Positions 25,954 to 36,245 of a stretch of 64,000 nt of DNA are shown piece after piece (the first letter of the stretch is position 1; every line of letters starts with the position of its first letter). Position numbers and translations under genes: made by a program. Origin of the DNA: Loigolactobacillus jiayinensis. Lineage in GTDB: Bacteria; Bacillota; Bacilli; Lactobacillales; Lactobacillaceae. The notes beneath the pieces are model-generated. The model was not told the origin of the DNA. It saw only the letters and a program-made list of their open reading frames with translations, and did no database searches. The stretch lies in assembly GCF_003946445.1 (NCBI RefSeq), contig NZ_RHOF01000017.1, positions 1 through 64,000 of the forward strand. The letters run 5' to 3'.

Positions 25954-25974
25954 CAAAATATATTAATAATTCTT

Positions 25975-26811
25975 TTACAACTTAGCTAACAGTTGCTGAA
26001 AACCAGCAGCATAATCAACGCCAAGACGAATGTCCGTTGCCGCAGCGGCAGTTCGCTCAATGGCCTGCTGAACAAAAAGCATTGCTTGTTGGCTGGCATC
26101 TTCCAAGCTTAACCCATGTAACCACAGACCAAAACATACGCTTGCAAAAATATCACCAGTGCCAAAATAATGTCCTGGTAGGCGGGTTGTTTGCCAGGAC
26201 CATGTTTTTTGTTGTGAACAACCAACCACAGCAATTTGCCCATTGATCAACGGTACTCCGGTTAAAATAACGTTCGGTACCGCTAACTGTTGGCTTAGTT
26301 GGCTAGCTAGATCAGTAGCTGCCGCTATCGTTAAACCTTGCTGACTTTGCGGTTGTTCCAGTAAAAATCGTGCCTCAGTGACATTGGGCGTTAACACGTC
26401 TGCCTGCCGGGCCAATTGTCGCATCGCTGCTACATAAGCTTGATCAAAGCCGCTATAAAGTCGGCCATGATCGCCCATAACTGGGTCCAACAAAATCTGT
26501 GCATTAGCCGTCGCCAAGTTAGATAAATGTTCTGCCAACACTGGTAGCGCGGCCTTGCCTAAATAACCGAGATAGATAGCATTAAACTTCAACTCTAGTG
26601 TTTGCCAGTGCGCAATGATCTGCTGCATTTGCTGACTTAAATCAAGATACGTATTCGCACCAAAACCGCCAGTATGCGTGGATAGCAAAGCCGTTGGCAA
26701 AACCGCTGGCTGTAAATCTAACGCGGCTACGATCGGTAACGCCACACCTAATGAAACTTGACCAACACAAGATAGATCTTGGCTGATCAAAACTTGGTTC
26801 GGTAACGTCAT
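25975..26811 (-). CDS. Pyridoxal/pyridoxine kinase (ribokinase fold)
   Basis: Phosphorylates vitamin B6 vitamers to make pyridoxal phosphate. The 278 residues include the family segments TALLSTHTGGFG (near residue 38), ILLDPVMGDHGRLY (near 116), TPNVTEARFLL (near 148) and the ATP/anion-hole motif GHYFGTGDIFASV (near 215). This fits PdxK/PdxY-like kinases. ATG 26811 lies 1 nt after the gdhA stop with no own ribosome site at good distance, so it is translated by coupling with gdhA. Confidence 0.85.
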   Translation of the reverse strand: MTLPNQVLISQDLSCVGQVSLGVALPIVAALDLQPAVLPTALLSTHTGGFGANTYLDLSQQMQQIIAHWQTLELKFNAIYLGYLGKAALPVLAEHLSNLATANAQILLDPVMGDHGRLYSGFDQAYVAAMRQLARQADVLTPNVTEARFLLEQPQSQQGLTIAAATDLASQLSQQLAVPNVILTGVPLINGQIAVVGCSQQKTWSWQTTRLPGHYFGTGDIFASVCFGLWLHGLSLEDASQQAMLFVQQAIERTAAAATDIRLGVDYAAGFQQLLAKL

Positions 26812-26812
26812 A

Positions 26813-28213
<1,401 letters not shown>

Positions 28214-28329
28214 CTACGGACGGTGATCAAGTTGGTAGTAAAGTTCGCACCACAAGATGTAGGGTCCAAATTTTTTACGAACAACATAGTCTGCAGAATT
28301 TGTCAGTAACTCGATAAATTCATGGTAAC

Positions 28330-28358
28330 ATTATAGCACAATTAAAACACTCATTGAA
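28330..28358 (-). promoter_or_regulatory. gdhA promoter
   Basis: On the minus strand TTCAAT (28353-28358), a 17-nt spacer and the extended -10 TGCTATAAT (TATAAT at 28330-28335). Confidence 0.75.
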
Positions 28359-28374
28359 TTATAATTTAATATTT

Positions 28375-28410
28375 ACAAAAAAAAGCAGAACCACAACTGT
28401 GATCCTACTT
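28375..28410 (-). terminator. Enolase terminator
   Basis: Arms 28385-28394 and 28399-28408 form a 10-bp stem using three wobble pairs that exist only on the minus strand; eight T follow. Confidence 0.8.
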
Positions 28411-28428
28411 TAAATAACATTTTAATGA

Positions 28429-29721
28429 CTAGTCAAAGTCAACGTTGTGTGGAAAATGAGCAACGTGTGCTTGGCCGCCAAGTTCTTCTTCAATGCGTAA
28501 TAATTGGTTATATTTCGCAACACGTTCTGAACGTGCCATAGCACCAGTCTTCAATTCGCCACCAGAAACGGCAACGGCAAAGTCAGCAACAAATGTATCT
28601 TCAGTTTCGCCGGAACGATGTGAGATCATTGTTGTGTAGCCGTTATTCTTAGCCAAACGAATAGCTTCGATTGATTCTGTAACGGTACCGATTTGGTTTA
28701 ATTTGATTAAGATTGAGTTAGCAACGCCCTTCTTGATCCCTTTACGGAAGATTGAAGGGTTAGTAACGAAGATATCGTCACCAACTAATTGTACACGGTC
28801 GCCAACTTCTTCAGTGAACTTAGCGAAGTTATCCCAATCATTTTCGGAGAATGGATCTTCGATAGAAATGATAGCTGGGAATTTCTTCAATAAGTCATTG
28901 ACGTAGTAATCGCGTAATTGATCAGCGTTGAATTTATGACCTTCAAATGTGTAAATACCAGATTCTTGATCATAGAATTCTGATGAAGCAGCATCAAGTG
29001 CGATACCAATATCTTCACCAGGAACATAGCCAGCTTGTTCGATTGCTTTATAAAGCATCGTAACAGCTTCGTCAGTTGACTTCAAATCAGGAGCAAAGCC
29101 ACCTTCGTCACCTAAGCCAGTTTGGAAGCCAGCTTCTTCCAATACTTTTTTCAAAGTATGGTAAGTGTCGGCAATCTTTTCGATACCGTCACGGAAGCTT
29201 GTCTTCTTAATTGGTGTAATCATGAATTCTTGGAAATCGATACCGTTGTCGGCATGCGCACCACCATTGATAACGTTATGGAATGTTTGAGGTAATTCAA
29301 TATTGACCCCACCCAAATAACGATACAAAGGTGTATCCAATGAAAGTGCAGCAGCACGTGCAGTTGCCATAGAAACGCCTAAAATAGCGTTGGCACCTAA
29401 GCGTGCTTTGTTAGGTGTACCATCCAAGTCGATCATGATTTGATCAATTGCAGCTTGGTTGTATGGTGAAACACCCTTCAAGGCATCATTGATTTCTGTG
29501 TTAACGTTGTTAACGGCTTTGCTTACGCCTTTACCTAAAAGACGGCTACCACCATCACGTAATTCAGTTGCTTCTAATTCACCTGTTGAAGCACCTGATG
29601 GAACGGATGCACGGCCCAAAGTACCGTCAGTTAAAACAACGTCTGCTTCTACGGTTGGGTTACCGCGGGAATCAAAGACTTCGCGTGCTTTAACACTTTC
29701 GATTACTACTGATTTAGACAT
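28429..29721 (-). CDS. eno: Enolase
   Basis: Interconverts 2-phosphoglycerate and phosphoenolpyruvate in glycolysis. The 430 residues are the standard length. Signatures: [17 protein letters not shown] (residue 12 on), [10 protein letters not shown] (near 205), [11 protein letters not shown] (near 288), [10 protein letters not shown] (near 314), and [13 protein letters not shown] (near 337), which includes the catalytic Lys. A GGAGGG site precedes the ATG. Synonymous codon use is strongly restricted, as expected for a highly expressed gene. Confidence 0.98.
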   Translation of the reverse strand: MSKSVVIESVKAREVFDSRGNPTVEADVVLTDGTLGRASVPSGASTGELEATELRDGGSRLLGKGVSKAVNNVNTEINDALKGVSPYNQAAIDQIMIDLDGTPNKARLGANAILGVSMATARAAALSLDTPLYRYLGGVNIELPQTFHNVINGGAHADNGIDFQEFMITPIKKTSFRDGIEKIADTYHTLKKVLEEAGFQTGLGDEGGFAPDLKSTDEAVTMLYKAIEQAGYVPGEDIGIALDAASSEFYDQESGIYTFEGHKFNADQLRDYYVNDLLKKFPAIISIEDPFSENDWDNFAKFTEEVGDRVQLVGDDIFVTNPSIFRKGIKKGVANSILIKLNQIGTVTESIEAIRLAKNNGYTTMISHRSGETEDTFVADFAVAVSGGELKTGAMARSERVAKYNQLLRIEEELGGQAHVAHFPHNVDFD

Positions 29722-29793
29722 TAAATATGTCCCTCCTTAGTGATTATCGGTGTGATTAAATAGGGCGACACCAGCACCCACAATTCATTTAAA

Positions 29794-29822
29794 ATGATAT
29801 CATCTTAACTTTCAAATAACAA
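29794..29822 (-). promoter_or_regulatory. Enolase promoter
   Basis: On the minus strand TTGTTA (29817-29822), a 17-nt spacer and TATCAT (29794-29799). Confidence 0.7.
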
Positions 29823-29855
29823 CAAAAGATCACTGCTTTTTTTGAAAATAAGTTA

Positions 29856-29870
29856 AGGAAAACGTTTACT
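29856..29870. promoter_or_regulatory. cre-like site (CcpA) upstream of eno
   Basis: AGGAAAACGTTTACT differs from the cre consensus at one core position and lies about 35 nt upstream of the enolase -35, between aroA and eno. It also contributes to a weak hairpin beyond the aroA stop. Confidence 0.4.
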
Positions 29871-29880
29871 TAACAGTATT

Positions 29881-31176
29881 TTAGTCTAATACCTGTTCTA
29901 AGTCAGTGAAAAAGTTAGGATAAGAGACATTAATTGCGCTTGCATCAGTTAAAGTTAATTGACTATCACTAACTAAAGCAGCTACCGCTAACATTAACCC
30001 AATCCGGTGATCACCGTGTGAATCAACCTGGTCGCTGGTAACTGTGTGTAACGCTGTTGGCCCATGAACGATCATGCCATCTGGTTTAGTTTCAATATTA
30101 GCCCCTAATTTACGTAATTCCGTAGCTACCGTTTCAATACGGTCAGTTTCTTTAACCCGTAACTCAGCGGCATCACTAATTTCGGTGACACCTTCAGCTT
30201 GGGTCGCTGCTAAAGCAATCAACGGAATTTCATCGATCACGTTAGCAATTTCAGCACCATGGACTGTGGTTGCTTTTAATTTGCTTGAGGTCACAATCAC
30301 ATCACCACTAGCTTCGGCGGTTTTCGAGTCCACATTTTCAACGCGAAAATCGGCGCCCATCCGACTTAATACATCTAAAAAGCCAGTACGCGTATTATTC
30401 AACCCAACCTGCGCTAGTCGTAACTGACTATTCGGTACTAAGGTTGCGGCTAAGGCAAAAAAGGCAGCTGATGACATATCTCCCGGCACGCGGAATTTTT
30501 GCGCCACAAACTGATTTTGTGGCTTGATGGTTAAGGTTAGACCGTCCTTATCGATTTTGCCACCAAATTGACGCAGCATCCGTTCCGTATGGTCGCGCGT
30601 TTGGGCAATTTCAGTTAATTTAGACACACCATCTGCTTGTAATGCTGCAAAAATCAGTGCACTTTTAACTTGCGCACTAGCCACCGGTACCGTCATCTCC
30701 ACTGCATCTAACTTTTGGTTAGCAGCAATCGTCAATGGTAAAAAATCATTATTGGTTGCTGTAATCTGAGCACCCATTTGACTCAACGGCCCAATTACGC
30801 GTTGCATCGGCCGCTTGCTCAAGGAAGCATCACCAAAAAATTGGATTGGAAATGGCTGTTTACTAAATACACCCAACAATAACCGTGTTGATGTGCCTGA
30901 ATTACCAAGATCAAGGGGTTGCTTTGGTGCTTTTAATCCGTTAAAACCCACACCGGTAATCGTCACTTGGTCACCTTTGATCGTAATCGGTACACCCAAC
31001 GCTTGAAAGGCCGCTAATGTACGCTTACAATCATCCGAAAAAAGAAAATGGTCGATTACTGTAGTGCCCTTAGCTAAAGCGCCAAACATGATACTACGAT
31101 GAGAAATACTTTTATCACCGGGTACGATTAAGGTGCCATGCAGCCCCTGCGCGTGTGCAATTAATGCTTTATCCAT
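29881..31176 (-). CDS. aroA: 3-phosphoshikimate 1-carboxyvinyltransferase (EPSP synthase)
   Basis: Joins phosphoenolpyruvate to shikimate-3-phosphate in aromatic amino-acid synthesis. The 431 residues include PGDKSISHRSIMFGAL (near residue 19), LDLGNSGTSTRLLLG (near 88), and the C-terminal RVKETDRIETVATELRKLG (near 340). It lies 10 nt after aroC on the same strand with a GGGGGG ribosome site, so it is part of the GNAT-aroC-aroA operon. Other shikimate genes are not in the window. Confidence 0.97.
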   Translation of the reverse strand: MDKALIAHAQGLHGTLIVPGDKSISHRSIMFGALAKGTTVIDHFLFSDDCKRTLAAFQALGVPITIKGDQVTITGVGFNGLKAPKQPLDLGNSGTSTRLLLGVFSKQPFPIQFFGDASLSKRPMQRVIGPLSQMGAQITATNNDFLPLTIAANQKLDAVEMTVPVASAQVKSALIFAALQADGVSKLTEIAQTRDHTERMLRQFGGKIDKDGLTLTIKPQNQFVAQKFRVPGDMSSAAFFALAATLVPNSQLRLAQVGLNNTRTGFLDVLSRMGADFRVENVDSKTAEASGDVIVTSSKLKATTVHGAEIANVIDEIPLIALAATQAEGVTEISDAAELRVKETDRIETVATELRKLGANIETKPDGMIVHGPTALHTVTSDQVDSHGDHRIGLMLAVAALVSDSQLTLTDASAINVSYPNFFTDLEQVLD

Positions 31177-31186
31177 AATACCCCCC

Positions 31187-32362
31187 TTAATAAGCCGCTA
31201 ACTCTTTACGGTATGCTGTCACCTGTGCTTGCAAACGTGGCAAAGCGTCAGCATCAAATTTTGCCAATACGGCTTGCGCTAATGTAATAGCGACCATCGC
31301 CTCAGCAACGACTGCTGCAGCTGGTACTGCCGTGGTATCAGAGCGTTCGACATTTGCTTTGTACGCTTCTTTTGTGGCAATATCAACACTGTTCAATGGC
31401 TTATATAAGGTTGGAATTGGCTTCATAACACCCTTGACAATAATCGGTTCCCCGTTCGTCATGCCACCTTCAAAGCCGCCTAAATGGTCACTACCACGGT
31501 AGAAACCGCGTTCCGGTGTATACAAAATTTCGTCCATATCTTCACTACCAGGGTGCTCAGCTAAACCAAAGCCATCACCGAATTCAACACCCTTAAATGC
31601 ATTGATGCTAACGATGGCTTGGGCTAATTTAGCATCCAATTTTGTATCGGCACTGACGTAGCTACCAAGACCAGCTGGTAAATTAGTTGCGACGACTTCA
31701 ACTACACCGCCTAAAGTATCGCCAGCCTTTTTAGTGGCGTCGATCAAAGTTTGAATTTTAGTAGCAGCAGTTTCGTCATAGGTCCGCACATCACTGGCTT
31801 CAGTTACCGCACGTAAAGTAGCTAAATCACCTAATTCTGGTAATTTAGCTGGATCAGCGTGAATACCGCCTAATTGTTGCACAAAGCCGAGTACTTCTAC
31901 GTTGATAGCCGCTAATAATTGCTGACAAACACTGCCGACTGCAACCCGCATGGTCGTTTCGCGTGCGCTAGAACGTTCCAGTACGTTGCGCAGATCACGT
32001 TGTTGATACTTTTGACCACCAACTAGATCAGCATGGCCAGGCCGTGGTTTCGTCACTTGGCGAATTGAGTTCTCTGGTGTAGCCACGGCGGTTGGGCTCA
32101 TAATTTCATCCCAATGCGCGTAGTCTCGGTTAGTTACTTGTAACGTAATTGGCGACCCCAAGGTGATTTGGTGGCGAACACCGGAAACAATCTCCACTTG
32201 ATCATGTTCAATTTTCATCCGATTACCGCGGCCATAGCCCTGTTGGCGCCGAGCTAAGGCGGCGTTGATTTTATCAGCTGATAAAGTTAAGCCTGCTGGT
32301 ATCCCCTCGATCACGGCGGTTAACTTAGGACCGTGCGATTCCCCTGCTGTTGTATAACGCAT
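31187..32362 (-). CDS. aroC: Chorismate synthase
   Basis: Makes chorismate from EPSP with reduced FMN, the last common step to aromatic compounds. The 391 residues begin MRYTTAGESHGPKLTAVIEG, the first signature; GYGRGNRMKIE (near residue 42) and RSSARETTMRVAVGSV (near 130) follow. A GAGG site precedes the ATG. Chorismate also feeds menaquinone-type quinone precursors, but lactobacilli usually lack that pathway, so a link to the quinone genes at 41-47 kb is not implied. Confidence 0.97.
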   Translation of the reverse strand: MRYTTAGESHGPKLTAVIEGIPAGLTLSADKINAALARRQQGYGRGNRMKIEHDQVEIVSGVRHQITLGSPITLQVTNRDYAHWDEIMSPTAVATPENSIRQVTKPRPGHADLVGGQKYQQRDLRNVLERSSARETTMRVAVGSVCQQLLAAINVEVLGFVQQLGGIHADPAKLPELGDLATLRAVTEASDVRTYDETAATKIQTLIDATKKAGDTLGGVVEVVATNLPAGLGSYVSADTKLDAKLAQAIVSINAFKGVEFGDGFGLAEHPGSEDMDEILYTPERGFYRGSDHLGGFEGGMTNGEPIIVKGVMKPIPTLYKPLNSVDIATKEAYKANVERSDTTAVPAAAVVAEAMVAITLAQAVLAKFDADALPRLQAQVTAYRKELAAY

Positions 32363-32378
32363 ACAAATTCCTCATTTC

Positions 32379-32876
32379 TCAGTCGATTTTCTTACCTAAG
32401 ATAACTAAATCACGTAATTCACCATCTAATTCTGCCACTTGGGGTAAACGACCCCACTCGCTGTAACCTTGCTTAGCAAATAACTGCAAACTCGGTTGAT
32501 TATGACCAAAAATAAAGCTTAAAACAGTCGTAATACCTAATGCTGGTGCCTGCTGGGCAACAAATTCAAGGCTTTGCTGGCCAATGTGCTGACCGCGGAA
32601 TTGTTCATCAATGTAGAGACTGACTTCAACGGTTGCGTGATAGGCCGCGCGACCATAATAGTCGGATAAACTAAGCCAGCCAGCTGGTTGACCATCTGCC
32701 GTGATCAGCCATAGTGGTCGCCGGCGCTGCTGATGGGCTTTAAACCACGGTTCACGCTGTTCAACCGTAACTGGCTCCAAATCGGCTGTCACCATCCGAC
32801 TAGCCACCGTTTGATTATAAACTTGGACAATAAAGGGCAGGTCATTACGCTGTGCCCGCTGAAATTCTATTTGCAT
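32379..32876 (-). CDS. GNAT family N-acetyltransferase
   Basis: A 165-residue acetyltransferase related to phosphinothricin/methionine-sulfoximine-type GNATs: EVSLYIDEQFRGQHIGQQSLEFV (near residue 85) carries the acetyl-CoA loop R-G-Q-H-I-G, and FGHNQPSLQLFAKQGY follows near 128. Substrate unknown. GGGGGA fixes ATG 32876, although the frame is open to 32921. It is first in the operon with aroC and aroA, 16 nt upstream of aroC. Confidence 0.87.
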   Translation of the reverse strand: MQIEFQRAQRNDLPFIVQVYNQTVASRMVTADLEPVTVEQREPWFKAHQQRRRPLWLITADGQPAGWLSLSDYYGRAAYHATVEVSLYIDEQFRGQHIGQQSLEFVAQQAPALGITTVLSFIFGHNQPSLQLFAKQGYSEWGRLPQVAELDGELRDLVILGKKID

Positions 32877-33192
32877 TTCAAATCCCCCATTACGCACTCT
32901 AATTATTAAATATTTAACCATCTTTACGTCTAAATTGCTAATCTAACTTTAATTTAGAAACTGAGTGACCGCTTTCTTTAAGCTTATATTAGGCTTTATT
33001 CACACAAAATTCATACCTAGATGATAGACTGTTAAGTGTTGGGAAAGTGACTAAATAAAATTGCTCAGCGCCGTTAATTGGCTTGAAGGCCACTCAACGT
33101 ATAAAAATTTTAGCAGTTCACAATTAGAAATTTGAAAAAATGTATCAGCTATAGATAGGAGCATCTACTTCTTCGCATAAAATTATTTTTGC

Positions 33193-33245
33193 GTGTGGTC
33201 AAAGCAACTGTTGCCTAGGGCAGCCTTGTTTTGACCACTTTTTTA
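33193..33245 (+). terminator. Orphan terminator, end of a possible small RNA
   Basis: GTGGTCAAA (33195-33203) pairs with TTTGACCAC (33230-33238), an inner GUUGCC/GGCAGC stem includes a wobble pair possible only on the plus strand, and TTTTTTATTTT follows. No open frame lies upstream of it on this strand between 32940 and 33190, so a short non-coding transcript is implied. The start of that transcript is not clear. The remaining sequence from 32877 to 33192 holds nothing else I can name. Confidence 0.6.
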
Positions 33246-33296
33246 TTTTACCCAGTAACTAGCGAAAATGAGACTTGCCTGTGAGTTATCATTTTC

Positions 33297-33325
33297 TTTT
33301 CATTGTCTACTAGCTATGCTATCAT
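33297..33325 (+). promoter_or_regulatory. Promoter of the amino-acid permease at 33.4 kb
   Basis: TTTTCA (33297-33302), a 17-nt spacer and the extended -10 TGCTATCAT (TATCAT at 33320-33325), downstream of the orphan terminator. Confidence 0.6.
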
Positions 33326-33379
33326 GAAGAACATCTGAGAACCGAGTTGGTAGTAGTGATATTATGAGGGGGAAATGAA

Positions 33380-34765
33380 TTGTCGATTAAAGATAAAATG
33401 TGGCAAAAACAAAGCCTGGATAAATACCTAGCTAAGGATAATCAGTTTATTAAATCAATGAACGCCTTTGATTTAATGGCTTTGGGGATCGGTGCTGTCA
33501 TCGGAACGGGGATCTTTATTTTACCAGGAACAGTCGCCGCCTTAAAAGCGGGCCCTGGGATCATGCTCTCGTTCGTTGTGGCGGCCATTGTCTGTTCGTT
33601 AGCGGCCATGTGCTACGCTGAATTTTCGTCCGCAATGCCGATTGCCGGCTCTGCTTATTCTTACGGTAACGTGATTTTTGGTGAATTTATTGGTTGGATT
33701 CTTGGTTGGGCGTTGATTTTGGAATATATGTTAGCCGTGGCGGCAGTGTCAACCGGCTTTTCCGCCTACTTCAGCTCTTTACTACAAGGTTTTGGTCTAG
33801 CCATACCAAAAGCAATCAGCGGGTCATTCGATCCTGCACACGGCACTTATATCAATGTTGTCGCAATCATTATCGTTTGGTTAATTACTTGGTTATTGAG
33901 TAAAGGTATGAAGCAATCGGTGCGCATTAATAATTTAATGGTAATCGTTAAAATCAGTATTATCATTATCTTTTTACTCGTCGGTATATTTTACGTAAAA
34001 CCAACCAACTGGCATCCATTTTTGCCATTTGGCAAGATCGGCATTTTACAAGGTGCTTCAACCGTATTCTTCGCCTATCTCGGGTTTGATGCGGTCTCGT
34101 CATCCGCAGCCGAAGTTAAAAATCCACAGCGCAACATGCCAATTGGGATCATTGGCACCTTGATCGTTGCTACTGCATTGTACATTTTAGTGGCTGTTGT
34201 TCTAACTGGGATGGTTTCTTACCGTGACTTAGATGTCGCCAACCCAGTAGCTTTTGCCTTGCAAAAGGTTGGGCAAAATTGGACTGCTGGCATTATTTCA
34301 TTAGGCGCCCTAGCCGGCATGTTTACCATGATGGTTACTATGATTTACAGTAGCTCACGCTTGATCTACTCAATTGGTCGTGACGGCTTATTGCCAAAAT
34401 TCTTAGGCCGCTTGCAAGGCAAGAATCATCTCCCCCAACACAGTTTATTGCTAGTTACTGTCATTATTTCATTCTTAGGTGGTTTAGTCCCACTGGATCA
34501 ATTGACTAACTTGGTTAACATTGGCACCTTGATTGCCTTTACCTTCGTTTCTGTTGGTATCATTCCCTTACGTAAGCACACTGAAATTAAAAATGATGGC
34601 TTCCATGTACCGTGGTCGCCAATTTTACCAATTATTTCAGCCGTTGCTTGTGTCGGATTGATGCTGACACTTTCGTTAGAAACTTGGGTTGCTTCATTGA
34701 TTTGGTTTGCAATCGGGCTAGTAATTTACTTTACTTATGGTATTCGCCACGAAAATATTTCTTAA
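33380..34765 (+). CDS. APC family amino acid permease (cationic amino acid transporter-like)
   Basis: A 461-residue membrane protein with about 12 membrane segments. The N-terminal APC signature LMALGIGAVIGTGIFILPGT (from about residue 31) and AGSAYSYGNVIFGEFIGWILGW (near 88) resemble YfnA/CAT-type permeases. The substrate cannot be read from sequence. The start is TTG with GAGGGGGA at good spacing. It is monocistronic with its own promoter and terminator. Confidence 0.88.
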   Translation: MSIKDKMWQKQSLDKYLAKDNQFIKSMNAFDLMALGIGAVIGTGIFILPGTVAALKAGPGIMLSFVVAAIVCSLAAMCYAEFSSAMPIAGSAYSYGNVIFGEFIGWILGWALILEYMLAVAAVSTGFSAYFSSLLQGFGLAIPKAISGSFDPAHGTYINVVAIIIVWLITWLLSKGMKQSVRINNLMVIVKISIIIIFLLVGIFYVKPTNWHPFLPFGKIGILQGASTVFFAYLGFDAVSSSAAEVKNPQRNMPIGIIGTLIVATALYILVAVVLTGMVSYRDLDVANPVAFALQKVGQNWTAGIISLGALAGMFTMMVTMIYSSSRLIYSIGRDGLLPKFLGRLQGKNHLPQHSLLLVTVIISFLGGLVPLDQLTNLVNIGTLIAFTFVSVGIIPLRKHTEIKNDGFHVPWSPILPIISAVACVGLMLTLSLETWVASLIWFAIGLVIYFTYGIRHENIS

Positions 34766-34784
34766 ATATCAACAGATACGCCAA

Positions 34785-34820
34785 ACGGAGCTACGACTTT
34801 ACGTCGCAACTCCGTTTTTT
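34785..34820 (+). terminator. Terminator of the permease gene
   Basis: ACGGAG-CGAC pairs with GTCG-CTCCGT around a short loop, and six T follow. Confidence 0.85.
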
Positions 34821-35140
34821 AATATGACAGCCTTGCCCCTTTTAAATTTTTAACTTACTTTATAGCTTATCCGAGTCTTACCATTGTGACACTAGAAAAT
34901 TTTTTGACGCCAATAGCCTTTGCAAGCCGGTAGCATGTTGTCTTCCCATTTCATATTGAACAACGTCCTTTCCCACAGGATATTTTTAGGATAGCATGCT
35001 TTTTATCTTTAATGGTGCTTCATGAGCATTTTGTTATAAAGTCATTTATTTTTATTAGTAAAAGCGTTTTGTTTAGGATAGGATACGCCGTTAAAGCCTA
35101 ACTTGACGGCAACTAGTATAAATCATCTATTTACTTTTTC
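34821..35140. other. AT-rich non-coding stretch
   Basis: No gene or clear signal is seen. It is AT-rich, with a weak pair AGCATG/CATGCT (near 34932-34999) and no T run. Confidence 0.4.
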
Positions 35141-35236
35141 TAAGGTCGAATTCTTAGCAAAAACTTTTTTTCTACACTTAGCTTTGGCTTAGATAAAAAA
35201 ATTCGACTTAAACATTAAATTTAAGTCGAATTTTTT
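35141..35236 (+). promoter_or_regulatory. Attenuator-like element with three complementary copies
   Basis: The segment 35196-35212 (AAAAAATTCGACTTAAA) is exactly complementary to 35220-35236, giving a 17-bp terminator-type hairpin with a 7-nt loop. The same segment is also largely complementary to TAAGGTCGAATT at 35141-35152. The two structures exclude each other, as in attenuators. No gene directly follows within 300 nt, so the controlled product is unknown. Confidence 0.4.
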
Positions 35237-35565
35237 CAATTATTCAGAGCTTAACGCAATTGCCACGCTCTTCTTGGCTGCCATTCATGATCATGCTAAG
35301 TCAGCGATTGAAACAGCAGCGCGGATCTTAGTGAGTGTATCACCAATTTGGCAGTGTTTCAGCTAATAACTTGTTTTTAATTCTAGCAAAACGTTTTACA
35401 ATCGTTAAATTTTAATTATAAATAAAATTTGACAGATACAATAATGTTATTTAAGCTATTAACAACGTATTGTCGCTACTTGAACACAATCATTTATGCA
35501 AATCCAGCACACAAACACACCACAGTGTTATCAATACATACTACGCAAAAAAGGAGTTACTTCGT

Positions 35566-36009
35566 ATGGCCAATAAGAAAAATTTAACTGCCGTTTTTGA
35601 ATTAATGACAATGTTGAGTCAATTGGTTTTTGATCCGCAAATGATTCAAAAAACTAAGCTTTCCAAAAATGAATTGCTGATTCTTGCTTTAATAAAAGAT
35701 GCAACACAATCATCAATGTCTGAACTAGCTAAAGCTATTGGCACATCGCCAGCCCAAGTTACCCGTTCCGTCACTAGTTTAGAAAATAAAAAATTAGTTC
35801 AGCGCACAATTAACCCACAAAATCGCCGTATCATTATTGTAACGCTAACCCACCAAGGTAACGCCTTATTTAGCCAGCATGAACAGGCCGTTCAAACTAA
35901 ATTGCAACAGCAGCTTATTAATGTGCCGGCGGCTGATTACGAGCGCTTGAACCTAGCAATCGAACAAGCCGTCGCTATTTTAAAGCCCACGCTTCAGCAA
36001 AATAAGTAG
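35566..36009 (+). CDS. MarR family transcriptional regulator
   Basis: A 147-residue winged-helix regulator. The HTH and wing lie in LSKNELLILALIKDATQSSMSELAKAIG, then TSPAQVTRSVTSLENKKLVQR and NRRIIIVTLTHQGNAL (residues about 28-105). The frame extends to 35470, but AAGGAG at 35551-35556 sets ATG 35566. A TTGACA lies near 35430 without a convincing -10. Its target may be the following sstT gene or itself; both are inference. Confidence 0.88.
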   Translation: MANKKNLTAVFELMTMLSQLVFDPQMIQKTKLSKNELLILALIKDATQSSMSELAKAIGTSPAQVTRSVTSLENKKLVQRTINPQNRRIIIVTLTHQGNALFSQHEQAVQTKLQQQLINVPAADYERLNLAIEQAVAILKPTLQQNK

Positions 36010-36153
36010 CTTGATCAGTTTCTGTTTCTTTCCCCTATTAGTGCTACACTCATTCATTTAATTAAAAAGATTGCCGCACGTCATTATTAATTGCAGTGTG
36101 CAATAATATCAGAATTTTAATTTAAAACTTCCTTTATGCCGACTATTTAGGTC

Positions 36154-36192
36154 AATAAACTGATTTTAATATTAAAATCAGTTTATTTTTTT
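36154..36192 (+). terminator. Palindromic terminator between marR and sstT
   Basis: A fully symmetric 34-bp palindrome, AATAAACTGATTTTAAT and its complement (36154-36187), is followed by T. It is 145 nt past the marR stop. Confidence 0.75.
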
Positions 36193-36245
36193 CTCATAAT
36201 CCTTTATACTTTTAATAATAAAAAAAGATTGTGAGTTGAGAAATT

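Noticed and set aside
35247-35366. A 39-codon open frame (ELNAIATLFLAAIHDH...) after the attenuator-like hairpin
   Set aside because: It looks coding-like but has no start codon or ribosome site and I could not assign a parent family. A decayed gene remnant is possible but not supported enough to list.
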